Shown: positions 36,437-45,657, numbered from the stretch's first letter. The stretch is DNA of 45,784 nt from Chryseolinea sp. (GCA_025923195.1 JAICGJ010000020.1:1-45784); one strand, 5' to 3'. Made by a program: numbers and translations. The notes: generated by a model from the sequence alone, not told the origin.

Positions 36437-36532
36437 TTGAACATTGCGTGTTGAGTATTGAATGTTAGTTGTTTTTCATTCGATCATACTTTAGAACACT
36501 CAATAATCAACATACAATATTCAATGCTCAAA
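36437..36532. repeat. Inverted heptamer arrays TTGANNN / NNNTCAA
   Basis: Left: TTGAACA, TTGCGTG, TTGAGTA, TTGAATG, TTAGTTG. Right: ACTCAAT, AATCAAC, ATACAAT, ATTCAAT, GCTCAAA. The words are inverse complements of each other and the two runs could pair across a ~26-nt loop. The array fills much of the 214-bp gap between the MerR-like gene and dprA. I see no gene here. Confidence 0.8.
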
Positions 36533-36592
36533 TGAAGAGCAAACCACCTTTGTCAAGTCTTTTGTAGTGAACAGGCTTCTGTAACCGTTGTC

Positions 36593-37702
36593 ATGGATCA
36601 AACCCGGCTTTCATTATTAGCCCTTCATTTTATTCCCGGAATTGGTGACTACATCGTAAAGCAATTGGTCAGTTATTGTGGTTCGGCAGATAGAGTTTTT
36701 AAAACACCGAAAGGGAAGCTTCAGAAAATTCCGGGCGTTGGCGATGTCACTGCCGAAGCAATTGCAAAGGGAAAACCATTTGCAGACGCGGAAAGAGAAT
36801 GGATAAAAGCTGAAAAAGAAAAAGCGCAGCTCATCTTTTTCACTGACAAGAATTATCCTTCTCGTATGAAACAAATACAAGACTCGCCAACTCTCCTTTA
36901 TGTCAAAGGAAATATTGACTTTGAAAATCCGAAAGCTGTAGCTATTGTAGGAACCAGAAAGGCAACCGATTATGGACGAGTATGTGTTGAACATCTGGTC
37001 GCCGGACTTCACAAGCATGGAGCTTTGATCATTAGTGGCCTCGCCTACGGCATCGACATACAAGCACACAAACAGGCTTTAAAGAATGGTTTGCCAACGT
37101 TAGGTATTATGGGAAGTGGCATCGATATTATGTATCCGCCATCGCACATCGAGACTGCAAGAAAAATGATGAAGCACGGTGGAATTGCCACTGAAAATCG
37201 ATTCGGAACCAAACCCGATGCCCATAATTTTCCAGCCCGCAACAGAATCATTGCTGGTCTTTGTGATGTCCTGGTTGTCGTCGAAGCAGCGCTGAAGGGG
37301 GGCGCATTAATAACAGCCGAGATAGCGAATACATATAATAAGGACGTTCTGGCATTCCCTGGGAATGTAGACAGAAGCTATTCCGAGGGCTGTAATGGCT
37401 TAATCAAATCCAACAAAGCGAATCTCATAACCTCGGTCAGTGATCTGGAATACATCATGAACTGGAGTGTTGAAGGAAAAAATCCCAGCAAAAAGGAAAT
37501 CGTAATGCTTGATCGATATGAACCTGATGAACAAGCTATATTAAGGCTATTAATGGAGAACAAAAACCCCCTAACTATAGATGAGATCGGTTGGCGCTCA
37601 GGCGTGTCGATCGGGAAGCTTGCATCGCTTTTGTTGAACCTGGAATTTAAAGGTGTGCTATCACCAATGCCTGGAAAACTATACAAGATCGTGAATGTAT
37701 GA
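36593..37702 (+). CDS. dprA: DNA-processing protein DprA (Smf)
   Basis: The 369-aa DprA protein loads RecA on single-stranded DNA in natural transformation. An N-terminal helix-hairpin-helix region (IPGIGDYIVKQLV, IPGVGDVTAEAIA) precedes the Rossmann-like core with AIVGTRKATDYGR, LIISGLAYGIDIQAHKQAL, GIMGSGIDIMYPPSH and NFPARNRIIAG. The end contains a winged-helix segment (ILRLLMENKNPLTIDEI). It is complete and of normal length, which suggests competence potential, though other competence genes are not in view. Confidence 0.95.
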   Translation: MDQTRLSLLALHFIPGIGDYIVKQLVSYCGSADRVFKTPKGKLQKIPGVGDVTAEAIAKGKPFADAEREWIKAEKEKAQLIFFTDKNYPSRMKQIQDSPTLLYVKGNIDFENPKAVAIVGTRKATDYGRVCVEHLVAGLHKHGALIISGLAYGIDIQAHKQALKNGLPTLGIMGSGIDIMYPPSHIETARKMMKHGGIATENRFGTKPDAHNFPARNRIIAGLCDVLVVVEAALKGGALITAEIANTYNKDVLAFPGNVDRSYSEGCNGLIKSNKANLITSVSDLEYIMNWSVEGKNPSKKEIVMLDRYEPDEQAILRLLMENKNPLTIDEIGWRSGVSIGKLASLLLNLEFKGVLSPMPGKLYKIVNV

Positions 37703-37730
37703 GCGAGCTTTTTTAATGATTTGAATCCAG

Positions 37731-38360
37731 TTAATCTTCGCTATCCTGATTCTTCTGGTTACATTTCTCCTTAATTGATTCATAGGCCTTATGGTCACCC
37801 AACTCGCCCGCTTTGCTTAAATCCAGACAACCATTTTTCAGATCCCCAAAATTTATCCGCAAAATTCCCCTCATGTAGTAAGCATCAATGTTATTCGGTT
37901 TAATTTGAATAATTTTTGTGCAGTCATTGATCGCATCTTCATAAGCCTGAAGAAATTGTTTTGCTTTGCCGCGATTAAAATATGCTTCTATATAATTTTC
38001 ATTGATGGAAATTGCTGAACTGTAGTCAGCAATTGCACCATAGTAATCCTGAAGTTTCATCTTGACATTTCCTCGGGCAAAAAAAGCATCGGCGAATTTA
38101 GGATTCTTTTCCACCGCTATGTTATAATCCTTCATAGCACCGTGCCTGTCTTCGAAATTATCTTTTATGTTTCCGCGCAGGTAGTAAGCTGGAGAATAAT
38201 TAGGATCTATTTGTATTGCCTTGTTTAAATTCAAAATAGCCTCCATAAACTCATTCTTTTCATAGAGATCTCTCCCCGTCTGCGTCAAGTCTTTTGCACT
38301 TTGAGAGAATGCGCCTGTTGAAATAAATACCAATCCGAGGATTACACGATAACGTTTCAT
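37731..38360 (-). CDS. Exported tetratricopeptide repeat protein
   Basis: A 209-aa protein with signal peptide (YRVILGLVFISTGAFSQ) and about five TPR units (EAILNLNKAIQIDPNYSPAYYLRG, GAMKDYNIAVEKNPKFADAFFARG, GAIADYSSAISINENYIEAYFNRG and so on). TPRs mediate protein contacts, and this one probably acts in the periplasm. It is convergent with dprA. Confidence 0.88.
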   Translation of the reverse strand: MKRYRVILGLVFISTGAFSQSAKDLTQTGRDLYEKNEFMEAILNLNKAIQIDPNYSPAYYLRGNIKDNFEDRHGAMKDYNIAVEKNPKFADAFFARGNVKMKLQDYYGAIADYSSAISINENYIEAYFNRGKAKQFLQAYEDAINDCTKIIQIKPNNIDAYYMRGILRINFGDLKNGCLDLSKAGELGDHKAYESIKEKCNQKNQDSED

Positions 38361-38507
38361 TTTTTCTTGGGTTAAACTCAGTCTCACAGACATATCAACG
38401 CCTCACTACTTCACTAAAGGCAGTTGATTGCAATTCGACATCAAACCAAGAAAAAATCGGGGAGAACTACATTGTAATTTATGGATGATCGTTACAAGGT
38501 AATATTT

Positions 38508-39359
38508 TCAACGGTTTGGAAATATTTCGGCAGCCAATTGTATGGCTTTTGCGAATTCTATAGGGTTAATATCTGGCTTTACCCCTTCACTTTGCAAATA
38601 GTCAAGTATCTTTTCAGTGGCAAGATTACCTATCAATTCATCCTTCGCCATCGGACACCCTCCGAAGCCCAAGATGGCACCGTCAAATCTTTTACATCCG
38701 GATTTGTAAGCGGCATGAATTTTTTCCGTGGCATCGAATGGTGTTGAGTGTAGGTGAGCCCCGATCTCCAAACCTGGATACTGTTTGGTCACCAGCGTAA
38801 AAAGAGTTTCAATAGTTTCGGCAGTAGACACTCCGATGGTATCAGCAATAGAAATAACATCTGATCCCAAAGTTTTTAGAACATCGACAAAGCCCAACAC
38901 AAGTTCCGGATGATATGGATCGTCATAAGGATTCCCAAAACCCATGCTGATATACGTTACTAATTGTTTGTTGCACCTAGTACATTCATTCTTTATTTCT
39001 TCCAGAACATTTAAAGCTTGACCAATCGTATTATTAGTATTTCGTTGTTGGAAAGTTTCAGACAATGAGAGTGGATATCCCAAATACGATACTGCATCAT
39101 ATTTGCACGCGTCATAAGCGCCTCGTGTATTAGCTACAATCGCCAGGAGCTTCGTCTTGCTTTCGCCGATTGTTAATTTATGCAGTACGTCAGCAGTATC
39201 ACGCATTTGTGGAATGACTTTGTGAGAGACAAAACTTCCAAAGTCAATGGTATCGAAACCCACTTTCATCAGTTGATTCAGATATCTGACTTTTGCATCG
39301 GTCGGAATAAAGACTTCCAATCCCTGCATGGCGTCGCGCGGACACTCAATGATTTTCAT
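38508..39359 (-). CDS. Hydroxymethylglutaryl-CoA lyase-like enzyme
   Basis: A 283-aa HMGL-type TIM-barrel enzyme. The family signature is nearly complete: PRDAMQ at the start, GAHLHSTPFDATEKI with the metal His pair, and GFGGCPMAKDELIGNLATE with the catalytic Cys. HMG-CoA lyase splits HMG-CoA to acetoacetate and acetyl-CoA in leucine catabolism. The usual EVGPRDGLQNE is here ECPRDAMQGLE, so activity on another acyl-CoA is possible. A period-7 array starts 11 nt before its ATG. Confidence 0.83.
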   Translation of the reverse strand: MKIIECPRDAMQGLEVFIPTDAKVRYLNQLMKVGFDTIDFGSFVSHKVIPQMRDTADVLHKLTIGESKTKLLAIVANTRGAYDACKYDAVSYLGYPLSLSETFQQRNTNNTIGQALNVLEEIKNECTRCNKQLVTYISMGFGNPYDDPYHPELVLGFVDVLKTLGSDVISIADTIGVSTAETIETLFTLVTKQYPGLEIGAHLHSTPFDATEKIHAAYKSGCKRFDGAILGFGGCPMAKDELIGNLATEKILDYLQSEGVKPDINPIEFAKAIQLAAEIFPNR

Positions 39360-39370
39360 CTGGATATAAA

Positions 39371-39440
39371 GTTATTCGTTATTCGTTATTCGTTATTCGT
39401 TATTCGTTATTCGTTATTCGTTAATCGTTAATAGTTAATA
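39371..39440. repeat. Period-7 array GTTATTC in the leader of the HMG-CoA lyase-like gene
   Basis: Seven perfect GTTATTC copies (39371-39419), then GTTAATC, GTTAATA and GTTAATA. On the minus strand it is GAATAAC repeated within the 5' leader of the lyase gene. It is the most uniform array in the window, so copy number could vary. Confidence 0.95.
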
Positions 39441-39804
39441 GTATCGCTAAAGTCGGGCCGGCGCTCGTAACAACGAATGACCAATAACCTTACTAATAAC
39501 TAGGACCGTTTCACGCATTATGATAATTCACTCGTTCTTTATAAAGTTATTAGTTATTTTATTTAGTTAACTCCGAGCGGCAATTCCTTGTAACTATTCA
39601 AACTAATAGCTTTTAACGCATTAGGCATCAGCATGCAAGAACTTGAAACCTGTGACATTAAACTTTAAACTTTTTATCAGGTAAGGTAATCCTCCTGAAA
39701 AGAGAATATTTGCACTAAATCGGCCTGTAACGCGCTTTATCCCCTAACACCATAAAAAAACCGGATTTTGGGTATTAATTGACCTTTGAGAAACACCCTA
39801 TAAT
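39441..39804. other. Gene-free gap with partial inverted repeats
   Basis: No convincing gene. ATAACTA and TTAGTTATT words near 39499 and 39550 can pair, and TTAAACT is repeated at 39659-39672. These look like small relatives of the neighbouring array. A promoter for the DUF1800 gene should lie near the right end, but no clear consensus was found. Confidence 0.5.
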
Positions 39805-41571
39805 ATGCCATTACCGGAGTTTAGCGGTGCATTAGGTCGAAAAAGAGCCGCTCATCTGTTACGAAGAGCAACCTTCGGCGCTACAAAACAAGAAATCGAT
39901 TCCTTTGCAGCGCTAACCCCAACACAAGCAACAATACTTTTGTTCGGGCAAGCATTGCCCGCCCCTCTTTTGCCTATCGATCCAAAAACTGGACAAGAAT
40001 GGGTTCTAACTGGTATCACCGACGCTAATAGCGAGGAAAGCGAATTGAGCCAATATCTCTTGAGCTGGTTTGTAGGGCAAATGATGAATCCATCGCTTGC
40101 TTACTCGGCACGCGAAAAGATTGTCTTGTTTCTTCACACTCACTTCACCATGATTATGGAAAAAGTGAGCGATACCCGTGCGCTTTATTTTCAGAATGAA
40201 TTATTCCGCCAATTTGCACTGGATGGAAACGCCGCAGATCCGGAAATAAACTTCAAGATGCTTACTGTCAAGGTAAGCGTCGACAATGCCATGCTTCAAT
40301 TGTTGGATGGTGCATTGAATGTGAAAGGGAGTTTCAATGAGAATTATGCACGAGAACTACTGGAATTATATACCATTGGCAGGGGCTTGGAGGCCAACCC
40401 TCCCGCTACATCGGGAGAAATTGGTGACTATGGTGTTTACAGAGAATCGGATGTACAAACCGCAGCAAGAATTTTGACGGGTTGGGATTATGATGACGAT
40501 TTTACGAACATCGACGCAGAAACAGGATTACCCCGCGGCCGCGTAAAGGGAAGTCCGACAAATGCGTCGGCGCACGATAACGACATAACGGAGCCTAAGC
40601 AATTCAGCGACCGGTTTACTAGCACATTATTCCCAGACAATACAATAGTTCCGGATCCATTGCTTATGCCAGGTGGCAATCCTACTGAAGAGAGTGCCCT
40701 CGATGAAATCTCCAAGCTGATCGATCTTATTTACGAGCAAGCTGAAACGGCCAGAAATATTTGCCGTAAGATTTACCGTTTCTATCTGTGGGCGCCTCAT
40801 ACAGAACAGGAAGCTCTTGCTGTGGAAGGTATCGTAGATCAAATGGCTGCTTTGTTCGTTTCACCTGCCAACAACTTTAAAATACAGCCCGTGATTGAAA
40901 ACCTCCTCCGAAGTCAACACTTCTATGAAGCCGCTGGCGGAGTCACAGACGATAGTTTTGGAGGGCTAATTAAGTCACCCATTGATCTGGTTGTGGGAAC
41001 GTTGCGCTTTTTCAACGTACAGCTTCCTGATATCACGACCCAGACGGACCAGTACTACGAGGCAACTGGTGATATTCTCGGTCATATAGTAAATCAGGGG
41101 ATGAACTTCTATAACCCTTATGATGTAGCGGGTTACGAGGCGTATCACCAGTACCCCGTTTATCATCGATATTGGATTACTACCAATTCCTTGTCAAAGC
41201 GCTATGACTTCATACGCCAGCTCATAGAACCCCAGGGAAACATGGCATTCAATCTTAATACTTACGAATACGTGAGGGATAATTTCGCCGCCGTTGCTGC
41301 CGATTCTGAAACCCTCCTTATAGAGCTCGCAACGTACCTGCTACCGCATAACGATGCATTAACATTTGATGATATGGCCGATGATTCGTCGAGCTTGACG
41401 GCTCCCAGATTGACATATTTTAAGAATCGCTTCCTCACCGATGTGAGCATGAATCCTGAAGCTTACTGGACAGACACGTGGAATCAGGGTACGGATATCG
41501 GCGAATTGCGTGAGTGGTTAAACAGGCTTTTTGGCGCGCTCTTACAATCACCTGAATATCAACTATCATAA
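39805..41571 (+). CDS. DUF1800 family protein
   Basis: A 588-aa protein with the DUF1800 layout: an N-terminal HLLRRATFGATKQEID, a central VDNAMLQLLDGALNVKGSFNENYARELLELYTIG with the strongly conserved NENYARELLELY, then VQTAARILTGWDY and a C-terminal helical part. DUF1800 is almost always followed by DUF1501, as here (12-nt gap). Biochemistry is unknown. No signal peptide is visible in the chosen start, although the partner is exported. Confidence 0.88.
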   Translation: MPLPEFSGALGRKRAAHLLRRATFGATKQEIDSFAALTPTQATILLFGQALPAPLLPIDPKTGQEWVLTGITDANSEESELSQYLLSWFVGQMMNPSLAYSAREKIVLFLHTHFTMIMEKVSDTRALYFQNELFRQFALDGNAADPEINFKMLTVKVSVDNAMLQLLDGALNVKGSFNENYARELLELYTIGRGLEANPPATSGEIGDYGVYRESDVQTAARILTGWDYDDDFTNIDAETGLPRGRVKGSPTNASAHDNDITEPKQFSDRFTSTLFPDNTIVPDPLLMPGGNPTEESALDEISKLIDLIYEQAETARNICRKIYRFYLWAPHTEQEALAVEGIVDQMAALFVSPANNFKIQPVIENLLRSQHFYEAAGGVTDDSFGGLIKSPIDLVVGTLRFFNVQLPDITTQTDQYYEATGDILGHIVNQGMNFYNPYDVAGYEAYHQYPVYHRYWITTNSLSKRYDFIRQLIEPQGNMAFNLNTYEYVRDNFAAVAADSETLLIELATYLLPHNDALTFDDMADDSSSLTAPRLTYFKNRFLTDVSMNPEAYWTDTWNQGTDIGELREWLNRLFGALLQSPEYQLS

Positions 41572-41583
41572 CCGCCTGAAGTC

Positions 41584-43332
41584 ATGAACAAATCGAGAAG
41601 AGATTTCTTAAAGAAGCTTCCGCTGGCAATGAGCATACCTTTTACACTGGGAGGTATTTCGATGCGAGTTATGGGCCAGAATGTTCTGACGCGTATGGCA
41701 GCGGCCAGTCAAAATGATCGGGTTCTTGTTATACTTCAAATGCATGGTGGTAACGACGGATTGAATTGCTGCATACCTGTTGCAAAATATGACGAGTACT
41801 ATAGCAAACGCGCGAACATCGCAATCCCAGCTGACAATAGCTTGAGAAAATACATTGAATTGGATAGCACCCTTGAAGAAAATTCACGTATTGGGCTTCA
41901 TCCTGACATGATTGCTATGAAAGCTATGTATGATCAAGGAAGAATGACGGTTGTTCAAGGTGTATCATACAAAAATAATAATGGTTCTCATTTTCGCGGA
42001 CGTGATATAACGTTCATGGGAGGATCGTATGATGATTATTTTCAATCCGGGTGGGTTGGTCGTTATTTGCAAGGCGAGTACGCGCCATACCGTTATCCTG
42101 AAGAATTCTTGAACCCACTGTTTCCTGAAAATGAAATGGTCGATCCACTTGCCATAGAGATCGGTGGCGATGTTTCATTGATCTTTCACCAAGAAGGAAA
42201 TATACCTGCATCGTTCTCGCTATCTGGAAATGGTCCCGACGATCTTACTAGCTTAGAAGGATTTTTCGAAGATCAAGCGGTAGACCCACGTGGAATTCCA
42301 CCTGAGTATTTAAAAGACTCCTCATATTATAAAGAGCTCAAGTGGATATTGGATCTGGAAGACAAAACTGAAGACTACACGAAACGACTCCGTGATGTTC
42401 TGAACAGCACTTCCGAATCCAGCGTGGTCTACCCTTCTTCTTATCCTTTTAATGCACCGAACGGCAGCAAAACCAACCGCCTAAAGGACCAATTAAAATT
42501 GGTGGCGCGATTGCTCGCCGGAGGATGCAAGACAAAAGTATTTCTTGTAAAGATAGGCGGCTTCGACACGCACGCAGACCAGGTTGAGAAATATGATCCG
42601 ACGATGGGAAGCCACGCCGCGCTTATGTACCATGTATCAACCAGTATGAAAGCCTTTCAGGAAGACCTGAGGGCCCGTGGTCAGGAGGATCGGGTCCTGA
42701 CGATTACAACATCAGAATTCTCACGCAGGGTGGCTTCTAATGGAAGTTACGGGACCGATCATGGCACAGCGGGACCGATGTTTATATTTGGAAAGGGTGT
42801 TAAGCCAGGCGTCATTGGCGACGCGTTCCTCACTAACCAATCCGGGACAAACCTCGCGATGCAGTATGACTACCGTGTGGTCTATGCCAATATCCTCCGC
42901 GATTGGATGCTCGTCAATGATGACCAGCTGAACAAAATATTCCCGGACGGAAATTTCGAAGATGATGCAACCAAAGGTCTCATGACGACGGGTACTTCCG
43001 ACGGCACGGTATTCCAGGAACTTCAACTTGCACAACAGGTAATCCTTGGCACCGAAGGATTTATTGGCGACCGCTTTGCTTTGGAGGACTGCTTCCCAAA
43101 TCCAGCGAGGGAAAAGACTACGGTCCACTTTAGAATAAATGGTGCCTACCATGTCAACGTCGATCTTTTTGACAACACGGGAAAAAAAATAAAGGCCATC
43201 GCTGACGGTGCTTATAATCCGGGAGACTATCAGCTGGAAGTGAACCTTTCTGGATTACCTGCCGGTACTTATATCTACCAATTAAGAACAGGATTTTATA
43301 AGGAAGCTAAGAAGTTGGTAGTGGTAAGATAA
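41584..43332 (+). CDS. DUF1501 family protein with Tat signal and type IX sorting domain
   Basis: A 582-aa protein. The N-terminus has a twin-arginine motif (SRRDFLKKL) and hydrophobic core. The DUF1501 domain is of alkaline-phosphatase-like fold (VILQMHGGNDGLNCCIP, GGFDTHADQ, TITTSEFSRRVASNGSYGTDHGTAGPMFIFG). Residues ~505-582 form a type A T9SS sorting domain: CFPNPAREKTTVHF, SGLPAGTYIYQL and KKLVVVR. It is probably exported by Tat and then secreted or anchored by T9SS. The substrate is unknown. It sits between DUF1800 and outer-membrane genes. Confidence 0.92.
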   Translation: MNKSRRDFLKKLPLAMSIPFTLGGISMRVMGQNVLTRMAAASQNDRVLVILQMHGGNDGLNCCIPVAKYDEYYSKRANIAIPADNSLRKYIELDSTLEENSRIGLHPDMIAMKAMYDQGRMTVVQGVSYKNNNGSHFRGRDITFMGGSYDDYFQSGWVGRYLQGEYAPYRYPEEFLNPLFPENEMVDPLAIEIGGDVSLIFHQEGNIPASFSLSGNGPDDLTSLEGFFEDQAVDPRGIPPEYLKDSSYYKELKWILDLEDKTEDYTKRLRDVLNSTSESSVVYPSSYPFNAPNGSKTNRLKDQLKLVARLLAGGCKTKVFLVKIGGFDTHADQVEKYDPTMGSHAALMYHVSTSMKAFQEDLRARGQEDRVLTITTSEFSRRVASNGSYGTDHGTAGPMFIFGKGVKPGVIGDAFLTNQSGTNLAMQYDYRVVYANILRDWMLVNDDQLNKIFPDGNFEDDATKGLMTTGTSDGTVFQELQLAQQVILGTEGFIGDRFALEDCFPNPAREKTTVHFRINGAYHVNVDLFDNTGKKIKAIADGAYNPGDYQLEVNLSGLPAGTYIYQLRTGFYKEAKKLVVVR

Positions 43333-43351
43333 GAAGCGTGAGCGTGGAAAT

Positions 43352-43393
43352 TGGTAATCGGATGATCGGGTAAGCAGCTGATCAGGTGATCAG
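43352..43393. repeat. Degenerate period-8 array after the DUF1501 gene
   Basis: GGTAATCG, GATGATCG, GGTAAGCA, GCTGATCA and GGTGATCA words follow the stop by about 20 nt. It resembles the second half of the array at 6017-6084. It lies between DUF1501 and the next barrel protein gene. Confidence 0.65.
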
Positions 43394-43423
43394 AACAGTA
43401 ATCATAAATCAAAAGACTTCATT

Positions 43424-44320
43424 ATGAAAAGAATTTCTCTCCTCTTGGTCTGCTGTCTTACGATAATGACAGCTGAAGGGCAGGAAAAAAAACAAAAAAA
43501 ACCTGCTTCACCCGCGTACAAGGAGAAAAAGGCAAGGGAAGATGCGAAGTTTCTCAATAAGCAATGGTGGTTAGGACTTAAGGGCGGAGCAAATCTTTCC
43601 AAAGTTAGCGTCGAGAAAAGTTACAGTGCCATCGCCCCCACAAATTATGATTATAGCGATATCGCAAAGCGATATACAAACTTCGATCTGATAGGGTCTC
43701 AGGTGACCCTTGAAGCAACCTTTTACTTCAAGGGATTCTCATTCAGCTTTCAACCAACCTATCAACACACCAGATTTATTTACACAACTTCTTATGCCTG
43801 GACATCCACCCTGGAGGCGACGAATCATGTTGAATTGAATTTTGAGCAAGAACAAAAAGTTGATCATGCGATTGTTCCTTTAATTGTGAAATATGATATC
43901 ACCGGTAATAAGATCCGGCCGTACGTGCAAGTTGGCGTTTACGCTGCGATGTTGCTCAACGCAACCAAATCGGTGTTCGTGAAAGGTATAGACAATGCCG
44001 CGGGCGGAGTAAACGAATTTACGGATGCGTCCGTTATCGTCGGAGCGAAGGATTTATTTGCTGATAATCATTGGGGGCTTATGGGTGGAGCCGGACTGAA
44101 CTACAACCTCGGAAACAATGTGCGCCTAAATGTAGATGTTATTTACAGGTATGGAATGAGTAACATCGTTTCAGCCCAGAACAGGTATGCCAGCGACCGC
44201 CTATCTGGTATCGGCGATGTAATGGATGATCTAACCTTGGACAATCTGGCTATCTCTGTTGGCTGTCTGTTCCCGTTGCGTTTCCTATCCAGTGGTTTTA
44301 AGACTTTAGATTTAAAATAG
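43424..44320 (+). CDS. Outer-membrane beta-barrel protein
   Basis: A 298-aa protein with signal peptide (ISLLLVCCLTIMTAEG), a strongly basic spacer (EKKQKKPASPAYKEKKARE) and a barrel domain beginning WWLGLKGGANLSKV, as in OmpW/porin-like proteins of this phylum. The strands end in the Gly-rich LMGGAGLNYNLGNNVRLNVDVIYRYG. No enzyme motif is seen. It could be an anchor or accessory for the secreted DUF1501 protein. Confidence 0.8.
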   Translation: MKRISLLLVCCLTIMTAEGQEKKQKKPASPAYKEKKAREDAKFLNKQWWLGLKGGANLSKVSVEKSYSAIAPTNYDYSDIAKRYTNFDLIGSQVTLEATFYFKGFSFSFQPTYQHTRFIYTTSYAWTSTLEATNHVELNFEQEQKVDHAIVPLIVKYDITGNKIRPYVQVGVYAAMLLNATKSVFVKGIDNAAGGVNEFTDASVIVGAKDLFADNHWGLMGGAGLNYNLGNNVRLNVDVIYRYGMSNIVSAQNRYASDRLSGIGDVMDDLTLDNLAISVGCLFPLRFLSSGFKTLDLK

Positions 44321-44327
44321 CAGTCGT

Positions 44328-45524
44328 ATGAACAAGTTATTCCTTTTAATTCTCTGCATTGCCGGCATTGCATTTTCGTGTACCGAGGAATCAAATCAAA
44401 CAATAGACACGGACAACTTTACCATCATTTTCGATAACAACAAGTTCGAGTCGTCTTATATTCCTATCGACATCCGTGAGACGCCTGATGGCGGCTACCT
44501 GGTGTTAGGTGGTCGTAGACTGAACGATTCAAATTTTACAGGGATCTATTTACTAAAAGCCGACAAGTTTGGGAACTTTGTGAAAGAGATTGAAGTCGAC
44601 GAAACGTCTGTCAATCCCATTGCAGACTTCACCGCATTTCAGGGCAAGTATTATTTCTTTTGCATGGATCCCCTTACTCAAGTGGCGCAGATCGCCGAAG
44701 TAGATCCTGAACTGGCTGCCGTTACAATCACACCAGTTCAGGGCGGACTCACCTATCCATCTGCTGCCTCGTTTGTCGACAATGGTTTTGTTCTTTTGAG
44801 TTACGACAACGGCAACAAGGAATCCATCATTTCGTTGGTGACTATTTCAGGAGCGATTCAGGCATCAAAGGGTTATAGTATCGGAACAGGTGAAGACATC
44901 GAAGAACCAATTATCAATCATTTTATCCGGACGGGAAGGCAATATCCATTTGCAGCGGGCAAAGTGTCGAGCAATCTTTATTTCTTTAATGGCTTTTATA
45001 ACTACACATTTTCGTTGGTGTTCACAGATATCTCCTCGGACGATCCCGCTGGTGTGGTTCAGGGCCAGCAAGACGATGGGGGCTTTAGCGCAGTTACATC
45101 ACTGGGAGGAAACAAGTTTGCTTCATCGCGTTTCAATTTCGGTGACAACTTTATTCTCCCGAACAAAGACCTGTCGACTACGGGAAATACTTCAAGCACT
45201 GATCTGGGAGGATATAGCCTGCCCGAGATGGTTGAAAATGCCAAGGTTAGAATTTTACGCGCAACTGTCGACAACAAAAATGTTTTGATCTATGGAACTG
45301 ACACCAAATCAAAACAAATTGGACTCCTGTTTTATGAAGAAACTTCCGGAACATTTATTAGCAGTCGGTACTTAGGCTTTTCAAATCCATTCGAGATAGC
45401 AAGTCTCATTCAAACCGCAGACGGGGGACTTGCTGTATGTGGTACAACATATCTCGCAGGCCGGTTTCCGAGGATATGCATTTTCAAGCTATCAAAGGAC
45501 AAGTTGATTGAAAGTGTAAATTGA
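44328..45524 (+). CDS. Lipoprotein with beta-propeller-like repeats
   Basis: A 398-aa lipoprotein (LCIAGIAFSC, Cys 18). It has repeated ETPDGGYLVLGGRR and TADGGLAVCGTTY motifs with short D/FGN turns (DKFGNF), which is typical of Bacteroidota propeller-like lipoproteins. The family has no known activity. It starts 7 nt after the barrel gene and is probably last in this transcript, since a terminator follows. Confidence 0.8.
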   Translation: MNKLFLLILCIAGIAFSCTEESNQTIDTDNFTIIFDNNKFESSYIPIDIRETPDGGYLVLGGRRLNDSNFTGIYLLKADKFGNFVKEIEVDETSVNPIADFTAFQGKYYFFCMDPLTQVAQIAEVDPELAAVTITPVQGGLTYPSAASFVDNGFVLLSYDNGNKESIISLVTISGAIQASKGYSIGTGEDIEEPIINHFIRTGRQYPFAAGKVSSNLYFFNGFYNYTFSLVFTDISSDDPAGVVQGQQDDGGFSAVTSLGGNKFASSRFNFGDNFILPNKDLSTTGNTSSTDLGGYSLPEMVENAKVRILRATVDNKNVLIYGTDTKSKQIGLLFYEETSGTFISSRYLGFSNPFEIASLIQTADGGLAVCGTTYLAGRFPRICIFKLSKDKLIESVN

Positions 45525-45555
45525 CATCTAATCCGAAAATTATTCACCAATTGTT

Positions 45556-45584
45556 AAGCTGTGTCGAAGCATAGCTTATTTTTT
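45556..45584 (+). terminator. Intrinsic terminator
   Basis: AAGCTGTG and CATAGCTT form an 8-bp stem with one G-U pair and a 6-nt loop TCGAAG, followed by ATTTTTT. It lies 31 nt after the lipoprotein stop and before murB. Confidence 0.75.
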
Positions 45585-45657
45585 GAGTGACACGCTTTAT
45601 CCTTGGTACCTTCCCTCCGACTCGATACCTTCGCTATACTAATATTCAGTGACCGCC

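Noticed and set aside
39180-39431. 83-aa plus-strand ORF ending in RYSLFVIRYSLFV
   Set aside because: Its start is antisense to the lyase gene and its tail is a translation of the GTTATTC array.
39371-39440. CRISPR array
   Set aside because: Units are 7 nt with no spacers, and there are no cas genes.
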